This document shows positions 58,804-64,000 of a stretch of DNA of 64,000 nt, one piece after another (within the stretch, counting starts at the first letter, position 1; each line of letters opens with the position of its first letter). A model generated the notes under the pieces. The model had not been told where the DNA came from, did not search any database, and worked only from the letters and a program-made list of their open reading frames with translations. Both the position numbers and the translations under genes were made by a program. Source of the stretch: Ruegeria sp. EL01 (GTDB lineage Bacteria > Pseudomonadota > Alphaproteobacteria > Rhodobacterales > Rhodobacteraceae); assembly GCF_900313035.1 (NCBI RefSeq), contig NZ_OMPS01000004.1, positions 267,184-331,183 on the forward strand, in the 5' to 3' direction.

Positions 58804-59075
58804 GTCGGAAAATTTGGCGCTAAACGACTGGACAACCTTGTAGATTGGACGTCTCAAGTTGGTGAGGATTCTATCGTCCTTAGCCACGAGGAACTGCCGC
58901 AGGTCTACGTCCCTAAATCGTGTGTTATTCATGGGGCTGTTATTCAGTTTTCCCTAACTATGTGCGCTCGCTGAGGGTTCCATCTGATAGCGAGCTTTCC
59001 CTGATCGGATTTCAGGCTGTTGAGATTATTGTTCGGCCTCTTGACCGCGTTAGTGGACTAAATTATCCAATTTAG
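58804..59075 (+). pseudogene. Possible decayed transposase N-terminus
   Basis: One frame gives a run ending GAVIQFSLTMCAR then a stop at 58972; a one-base shift at 58974 continues to DRVSGLNYPI and a stop at 59073. The pair (AIQFCLTMK and GLDWPVPD blocks) recalls IS5-type transposases, but the alignment is weak. Confidence 0.25.
59058..59075. promoter_or_regulatory. Perfect inverted repeat upstream of aminotransferase
   Basis: CTAAATT-ATCC-AATTTAG, 7-bp arms and 4-base spacer, 46 bases before the aminotransferase start. A similar CAATTTTAG follows nearby. A plausible operator for the DauR-like regulator encoded in this operon, although it overlaps the edge of a possible decayed gene. Confidence 0.38.
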
Positions 59076-59120
59076 ACAAGCACGTCAATTTTAGTTTATC
59101 GTTATGAAAAGGCCCCCCTC

Positions 59121-60260
59121 ATGTCACACGCCGATTTCACACCTTTTCAAGTCGAGCAATTTCTCTCCGAGCTTGAACACGGCGTTGTTTTCAACTTTTC
59201 GGAAAGCGGCGTGCATCCAATGTCGCTCCAGGGCCTGGTGGATCTGGCTGGGATCGACACGGCCGTGCTGATGCAAACCATGCTGGATTATCCTCAGGTC
59301 AATGGCAAACAATCGCTACGTGATACGATTGCCGGTTTTTATCCCGGCGCTACAGCTGATGCGGTGATGATTACGGTCGGTGCAACCGAGGCCAACACCC
59401 TGGTCACAAACACGTTGCTGCGGCCCGGTGACAATGTGGTCTGTTTCCGCCCAACCTACGCACAAATCTCGGGCAACGCGCAAAACCGCGGCAACGAAGT
59501 GCGCTGGGTCAATCTGATCGAATCCAATGGCTGGGCCCTGGACCAGGACGCTTTGAACAACGCCGTTGATGACAAGACACGCATTATCCATGTGGTCAAT
59601 CCCAACAACCCAACCGGTCAGGTGATCTCGGATCAGGACCGTGCGGCCATTATTGCTGCCGCCGCGCGCGCTGGGGCATGGATCGTTACAGACGAGGTCT
59701 ATGCAGGAACCGAACGCGAAGGTGACGCCGAGACGCCTTCTTTCTGGGGCAGCTATGACAAAGTACTGATCGTAAACTCAATGTCCAAAGCCTATGGTTT
59801 GCCGGGCCTGAGGCTGGGGTGGCTGGTGGGGCCCGAAGACATCATCACCCAAAGCTGGCGGCGGCATGAATACGCCTCGATCGCGACCTCTATGCTGTCG
59901 ATGGAGCTGGCGGATATAGCATTGGCCGAACCAACCCGGTCAAAGCTCAAGGCCCGCGCACGGCAACTGATCCGGACGGGATTTGATGTGCTGACAGAAG
60001 AGCTCGACCGTCATCCCGGTGTTTACGATGTAGTCCCGCCACAAGCATCGGCAATGTCATTCGTCCGCTTTGACCTGCCGGTTTCATCCGAAGACCTGGC
60101 GGCGCGGTTGCTACAGGAAAAAGACATCCTGGTGATCCCCGGCTCTCGCTTCGGGGTCGAGGGTCATCTTCGCTTTAGCTCGGCACTGCCCGAAGATCAC
60201 CTGCGCAAAGGTCTGGCGCTGCTGAACGAAGTAACCGCCGACATATTGGCGCGGAGCTGA
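59121..60260 (+). CDS. Class I/II aminotransferase
   Basis: 379 residues of fold type I. PLP-binding residues are NPNNPTG (160-166), Asp191 in VTDEVYAG with Tyr194, and Lys223 in SMSKAYGLPGL. The N-terminal FNFSESGVHPMSLQGL stretch and its overall length recall the capreomycidine synthase (VioD) branch, whose substrate is a hydroxyarginine. It probably transaminates or rearranges an amino acid related to arginine or ornithine. First of four tightly spaced genes; three bases separate it from the regulator. Confidence 0.9.
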   Translation: MSHADFTPFQVEQFLSELEHGVVFNFSESGVHPMSLQGLVDLAGIDTAVLMQTMLDYPQVNGKQSLRDTIAGFYPGATADAVMITVGATEANTLVTNTLLRPGDNVVCFRPTYAQISGNAQNRGNEVRWVNLIESNGWALDQDALNNAVDDKTRIIHVVNPNNPTGQVISDQDRAAIIAAAARAGAWIVTDEVYAGTEREGDAETPSFWGSYDKVLIVNSMSKAYGLPGLRLGWLVGPEDIITQSWRRHEYASIATSMLSMELADIALAEPTRSKLKARARQLIRTGFDVLTEELDRHPGVYDVVPPQASAMSFVRFDLPVSSEDLAARLLQEKDILVIPGSRFGVEGHLRFSSALPEDHLRKGLALLNEVTADILARS

Positions 60261-60263
60261 ACC

Positions 60264-60872
60264 GTGTCTGATCTACTGGCCACTGCAAAGGCGCTGGCGC
60301 AAGCTGTTCCGCTGCTATTCGGCAATCGGGTCGAAGTTGTGTTGCACGATCTGGAAACCGAAACCATCGGCTGCATCGAAAATCCGTTTTCCCAGCGTAA
60401 ACCGGGCGATCCATCCAACATGCAAGAGACCGACTTTCGCCCTGGTGACACGGTCATCGGACCCTATGAGAAGGTGAACTGGGACGGCAGCATTTTGCGG
60501 TCGATCAGTGTTGTGCTGCGTGACGATGCGGGCAAGGCCAGATATGTACTCTGTATCAATCATGATCAGGCCGATTTGCAGCAGCTGAATCAACTTGTCC
60601 GCAACCTGCAACCCACACAGATTGCCGGCGTCCAGCCGGACTCGTTGTTTCGAAATGACTGGCACGAGCGTTTGAATGTCTTCGTCAGCGATTGGTGCGC
60701 GCATCGGGATTTGCGCATCGACGCGCTGGACCGAAGTACCAGACGCGCTTTGGTCGGTTCATTGCAGGACTCAAATGCACTGGCCGGGCGCCATGCGGCA
60801 GCCTATGTCGCGCGCTTGCTGGGCGTCAGTCGCGCGACGATCTACAATGACCTCCGAGCGATCGCAGAATGA
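60264..60872 (+). CDS. YheO-like PAS / DauR-type helix-turn-helix regulator
   Basis: 202 residues from a GTG at 60264. Residues 1-120 are a YheO-like PAS domain (LLFGNRVEVVLHDLETETIG, then a VLRDDAGKARYVLCINHD block) and the C-terminal 60 residues are a DauR-type helix-turn-helix ending in AAYVARLLGVSRATIYNDL. DauR controls D-arginine use in Pseudomonas, so an arginine- or ornithine-related signal is suggested. It overlaps the deacetylase start by 4 bases. Confidence 0.87.
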   Translation: MSDLLATAKALAQAVPLLFGNRVEVVLHDLETETIGCIENPFSQRKPGDPSNMQETDFRPGDTVIGPYEKVNWDGSILRSISVVLRDDAGKARYVLCINHDQADLQQLNQLVRNLQPTQIAGVQPDSLFRNDWHERLNVFVSDWCAHRDLRIDALDRSTRRALVGSLQDSNALAGRHAAAYVARLLGVSRATIYNDLRAIAE

Positions 60873-62023
60873 TCGACGAGCTGAGCGATGTTCTGGGCGT
60901 ATTGGAACGTCTGGTAGGGTTCCCCACGGTCTCAGACCGACCAAATACCGATCTGGTGCGCTTTGTCGCTGAATATCTGGACCGTCTTGGGGTTCGATAC
61001 CGCACCATTCCCGACAGCAGTGGTGCAAAGCTAGGGCTGATCGCACAGATCGGGCCAGAGGTTGAGGGTGGGGTAATCCTGTCCGGTCACACCGATGTTG
61101 TTCCGGTTACAGGCCAAAGGTGGGCATCCGACCCCTGGCAGCTCACCCATCGAGATGCACGATATTACGGGCGTGGAACCTGCGATATGAAAGGGTTTGT
61201 GGCCCTGGTTCTTGCGGCAATGCCGCAAATGGTGACTGCTCGATTGGTGCGTCCGATTCAAATCGCTCTTTCCTTTGATGAAGAAGTCGGGTGCATCGGA
61301 ACCCAACCGATCCTAGATGCATTGCGTGCGCATCTGCCGCGCGCCGAAGTCGTAATTGTTGGCGAACCCAGCATGATGGGGTTGGTGACTGCACATAAGG
61401 GTGGGCTGGGGCTGACAACGCGGATCACTGGCAAAGCTGCGCACCCCTCCCGCCCGGATATCGGCGTATCGGCCATCGAGGCCGCAGCGCAACTGATCCA
61501 ATGGCACCAGACCGAGACGGCGCGGGCCAAAGATCGCGGCGGCGACCGGCATTTCACGCCCGCTTATTCAACCGCGCAGGTTGGCACTATTCAGGGGGGT
61601 ATCGCTCTGAACACGATCCCCGCCGAATGTGTTTTCCAAAGCGATATCCGCTTTGTTCCGCCCGAAACCGCGTCGGATTGGATCACGCGATACGACTGCA
61701 AGGTTCGCGAGACAGAAGCCGGAATGCGTGCGCGTCACCCCGACGCCAGTATTGTAGTGGACGTGCCAGAAAACATCCCCGCCTTTTGTCAGGAACCCGA
61801 CGGGGCGGCGGAACGGCTGGTCCGACAGATCACGGGCGACAACAGCAGTCAAATGGTCTCGTATCAGACCGAGGCTGGGCATTTCCAGCGCGCTGGTTAC
61901 TCGGCTGTGGTCTGTGGACCCGGCAGTATCGAACAGGCCCATGGGCCCGATGAATTCATCTCCGCCGCGCAATTGCGGCATGGTCAGGCGTTTATCACGG
62001 ACCTGATCCAGACCCTTTGTTGA
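60869..62023 (+). CDS. M20 family deacetylase (ArgE-like)
   Basis: 384 residues. The di-zinc site is His74 and Asp76 (ILSGHTDVVPV), Asp106 (GRGTCDMKGF), catalytic Glu138 with Glu139 (SFDEEVGCIG), and a late His in GPGSIEQAHGPDEF. The dimerisation domain (about 175-290) is intact. ArgE-type enzymes remove an acetyl or acyl group from amino acids such as N-acetylornithine. With an ornithine-cyclodeaminase-like neighbour it may release ornithine or an analogue for the next step. Confidence 0.9.
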   Translation: MIDELSDVLGVLERLVGFPTVSDRPNTDLVRFVAEYLDRLGVRYRTIPDSSGAKLGLIAQIGPEVEGGVILSGHTDVVPVTGQRWASDPWQLTHRDARYYGRGTCDMKGFVALVLAAMPQMVTARLVRPIQIALSFDEEVGCIGTQPILDALRAHLPRAEVVIVGEPSMMGLVTAHKGGLGLTTRITGKAAHPSRPDIGVSAIEAAAQLIQWHQTETARAKDRGGDRHFTPAYSTAQVGTIQGGIALNTIPAECVFQSDIRFVPPETASDWITRYDCKVRETEAGMRARHPDASIVVDVPENIPAFCQEPDGAAERLVRQITGDNSSQMVSYQTEAGHFQRAGYSAVVCGPGSIEQAHGPDEFISAAQLRHGQAFITDLIQTLC

Positions 62024-62034
62024 AGGAACCCAGC

Positions 62035-62985
62035 ATGTCAGATACCCCCATCATCCTTGATGCAGAACAGATTGCCGAACTTATTCCACACATTGATCTG
62101 GCCGCCGAGCTGCGCGGCATGTTCGCAGAGCTTGGGCGCAAGCAGGCGGTGCAGCCAGCGCAGACACTGACCCCGTTCCCGGATGATCGCGGTGACTATA
62201 TCACTTATTTGGCGGCGCAGGGTCAGGCGGGTGTGTTTGGCGCCAAACTTTCACCTTATCTGGTGACGGGCGACAAGCCGATCATCACCGCCTGGACGAT
62301 GTTGATGTCGATGGAAACCGGCCGGCCGCTTCTGCTGTGCGACTCGGGCCAGCTGACGACCGAAAGAACGGCGGGCACAACTGCACTGGCGGTGGATTTT
62401 CTTGCGCGACGGGACTCGCGCAGTCTGGCCATCATCGGCAGCGGTGCCGTTGCCCAAGCCCATTTCCGCCATGTTCAGAGCTTGCGTGATTGGGATGAGG
62501 TGTGCGTCTACTCGCCGGGTATTGGCGACAATGCCGATCGCCAGGCGGCGTGGCGGTCACTATCTGAACAAGTGCGATTCTCTGACAGCGCCGAAAGTAC
62601 CGTCTCTGGGGCCGATGTGGTGATGCTGTGTACCTCTTCCGGGACTCCGGTGGTCAATGTAGAAGCGTTTGGGCCGAATGCGCTGGTGACATCAATCAGC
62701 ACAAACGTAGCCCGCGCGCATGAAGTTGACCCCGCCTGGCTCGCGCGTGCACAGGTTTATTGCGACTACCGCGCCACAACCCCGACATCAGCGGGAGAGA
62801 TGGTGCTGGCAACGCAGGACCACGGATGGGCTCCGGAACAGATAAAGGGTGATCTTGCCGAACTCGCTATCAACGGCTGCTCGTTGCCCGACTCCGGTGC
62901 CCCGGTCTTTTTCAGATCAATCGGGTTGGGGTTAGAGGATATTGCTGCAGCCAATGCAGTGCTTCGGATATTCGATAAGTCTTGA
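62035..62985 (+). CDS. Ornithine cyclodeaminase/mu-crystallin family protein
   Basis: 316 residues from the ATG at 62035 (AAGGA upstream); 62017 is also in frame. The first block QPAQTLTPFPDD and VFGAKLSPYLVTG give the substrate-binding region; the dinucleotide motif is LAIIGSGAVAQAHFRHV. Members convert ornithine to proline plus ammonia, or reduce imines and make lysopine-type products. The arrangement behind an ArgE-like gene suggests an amino-acid pathway, exact reaction not known. Confidence 0.9.
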   Translation: MSDTPIILDAEQIAELIPHIDLAAELRGMFAELGRKQAVQPAQTLTPFPDDRGDYITYLAAQGQAGVFGAKLSPYLVTGDKPIITAWTMLMSMETGRPLLLCDSGQLTTERTAGTTALAVDFLARRDSRSLAIIGSGAVAQAHFRHVQSLRDWDEVCVYSPGIGDNADRQAAWRSLSEQVRFSDSAESTVSGADVVMLCTSSGTPVVNVEAFGPNALVTSISTNVARAHEVDPAWLARAQVYCDYRATTPTSAGEMVLATQDHGWAPEQIKGDLAELAINGCSLPDSGAPVFFRSIGLGLEDIAAANAVLRIFDKS

Positions 62986-63169
62986 CGCGGCCCAATCGCC
63001 GCCTGCGTCGAACGGATTATGTGATCAATCTGCTTCGCCGATCGGCGGGGCAGTTTCCTATCTGGAAGATACTCAAGCATAACAGGACTGACGTCGACTA
63101 TTTTGATTGGCTGCATTGTGTCGAAAGGCGAGAAGGCTTCGCCCCTCTACAAAGGTTTTTGCCGCTGTT

Positions 63170-63300
63170 GATGACCGGCCAATCTATGCCGGTCTTGACG
63201 TTCACAAGAAGATTTGTTCGGTCGCGCTGTTTGAGCGGGAAGACGGGTCGTCCTCGGCCGATTTTCTGGCTGGCCGCTCGCAGCCTAACTGTTCAACGGG
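63170..63300 (+). pseudogene. IS110-like transposase N-terminal fragment
   Basis: One frame reads IYAGLDVHKKICSVALFE from 63182, the start block of IS110-family transposases (GLDVHK-x4-AV), and then decays in SSSADFLAGRSQPN. No start codon, DEDD core or C-terminus follows, so it is a decayed fragment. It separates the amino-acid genes from the ABC ATPase gene. Confidence 0.5.
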
Positions 63301-63697
63301 CCGGAAGATGTCACCTCAAATCCTGACCTCGTACTTGCCGTCAATCGACCTGCAAACAGTACCGCTCTTTACACTTTGTAGTCAGGGAAGTTAACTTTCC
63401 ATGTCGTCTATTCTCTTGGTTTTCAAATCAGAGAGTTTTCGTAAATGCAGCTGGGGGGAAGAGTGGTCCGGTATCTAATCAAGATCGTTTGGTCGGACAA
63501 AAATGATCACGGTGATGCCCTGGTGTTGGCTATGACCTTCCTTCATTCTTCTTACATGAAGGGTCTGAACCTTCGGTGCTTGTGCTGTCTTAGCGTAATT
63601 TTCTTCACGTGCAGGGGGCCGACACTTGCAATGCCGGGTGCCTGTAAGATGCCGCTGATAGGGGTTCTCTTAGGTCTGCCGAAGGGGCTGAGTGCTG
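63301..63697. other. Intergenic region before ABC ATPase gene
   Basis: About 395 bases. A short frame from 63445 has no match; a stretch IVWSDKNDHGDALVLA is reminiscent of mobile-element proteins but not enough to call. It should hold the promoter and ribosome site (AAGGGG) of the ABC gene. Confidence 0.35.
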
Positions 63698-64000
63698 ATG
63701 GTTGATCGCGCCCCCGTTATCGAGATCAAGGACCTTCACAAAAGCTTTGGCAATCTCGAAGTGTTAAGAGGGGTCGACATTACGGCCCATCGGGGTGACG
63801 TGGTGTCGCTGATCGGCTCGTCGGGCTCGGGCAAATCGACCCTGCTGCGCTGCTGTAATCTGCTGGAAGACAGCCAGCAAGGCGAGATCATGTTCAAGGG
63901 CGAACCGGTGCATTGGACTGGCAGCCACCACCATCGCCGCCCGGCCGATCCCAAACAGGTACTGCGCATCCGCACCAACCTGTCGATGGTGTTTCAACAG
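63698..64000 (+). CDS. Amino-acid ABC transporter ATP-binding protein (HisP type), cut by window end
   Basis: First 101 codons. Walker A is IGSSGSGKSTLL at about residues 39-50, with an Arg/Asn-rich stretch RCCNLLEDSQQG and the HisP-family insert VHWTGSHHHRRPADPK before the Q-loop MVFQQ. The insert places it with HisP/OccP-type ATPases that take up histidine, arginine, ornithine or opines. It fits the upstream arginine/ornithine-like genes; partners should lie beyond the window. Confidence 0.92.
   Translation, partial: MVDRAPVIEIKDLHKSFGNLEVLRGVDITAHRGDVVSLIGSSGSGKSTLLRCCNLLEDSQQGEIMFKGEPVHWTGSHHHRRPADPKQVLRIRTNLSMVFQQ

Noticed and set aside
59121..62985. Ectoine/hydroxyectoine degradation cluster
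   Set aside because: An M20 deacetylase and an ornithine-cyclodeaminase-like gene are shared features, but ectoine hydrolase, EutB-like and the EnuR-type regulator are absent.
59121..62985. Beta-hydroxyaspartate cycle (bhcABCD)
   Set aside because: The aldolase and dehydratase genes of that cycle are missing and the regulator is of a different type.
62982..63326. 114-residue plus-strand open frame after the cyclodeaminase gene
   Set aside because: Basic, low-complexity translation without motifs; it overlaps the IS110-like fragment in another frame.

Overview
The window reads as a chromosomal segment of an alphaproteobacterium of the Rhodobacteraceae (Roseobacter group). The support is gene content: a small heat-shock gene followed by a DUF1150 gene, a DUF1467 gene behind methylmalonyl-CoA epimerase, a fused ATP sulfurylase/APS kinase, two complete TRAP transporters, a redox-type class III cyclase and many tight ATGA gene overlaps. 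Genus and species cannot be fixed from the sequence alone.

The first 37 kb is mostly housekeeping. It runs through purE and neighbours (1-1571), a small heat-shock pair (1737-2380), PhzF (2431-3315), a stand-alone animal-type haem peroxidase (3831-5390), sat-cysC (5455-7170), a membrane cytochrome/ferredoxin/adenylate cyclase fusion beside thioredoxin reductase and an Lrp regulator (7367-10929), a Hint-domain protein (11048-11830), and the overlapping pgeF - NDUFAF7-like methyltransferase - lgt cluster (12557-15263). Next come ubiK, YbjN, proC, csaA-like, hydroxyacid dehydrogenase and tdk (15361-19144), an orphan GT-C-like membrane protein (20143-21936), a beta-ketoacyl-ACP synthase III divergent from a MarR-RND efflux operon (21972-27821), carB (27890-31234), pabB/pabC (31406-33141), aspS (33284-35059), a response regulator, methylmalonyl-CoA epimerase and a nitroreductase (35203-38158).

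From about 38.3 kb the segment becomes accessory. An internally deleted IS6-family relic (38296-38752) borders a catabolic region (38912-52633). It has a six-gene minus-strand operon (MocA-type dehydrogenase, TRAP P-Q-M, HpaI-type aldolase, bifunctional 3-dehydroshikimate dehydratase) with a divergent GntR/FCD regulator. It then has a GMC oxidoreductase facing a second TRAP operon and an IclR regulator, with a 7+7 bp palindrome in the promoter gap. I infer uptake and breakdown of quinate/shikimate-like cyclic polyols toward protocatechuate.

A zinc-uptake locus follows (znuB, znuC, zur divergent from a znuA with a very His/Asp-rich loop, 52812-56081), then a cyclase-TPR protein (56539-58416). 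A scarred region with decayed gene fragments (58433-59075) leads into an amino-acid cluster: aminotransferase, YheO/DauR-like regulator, M20 deacetylase, ornithine-cyclodeaminase-like protein and, past an IS110-like fragment, the start of a HisP-type ABC ATPase cut by the window end (59121-64000). No tRNA, rRNA, CRISPR array or intact insertion sequence was found.
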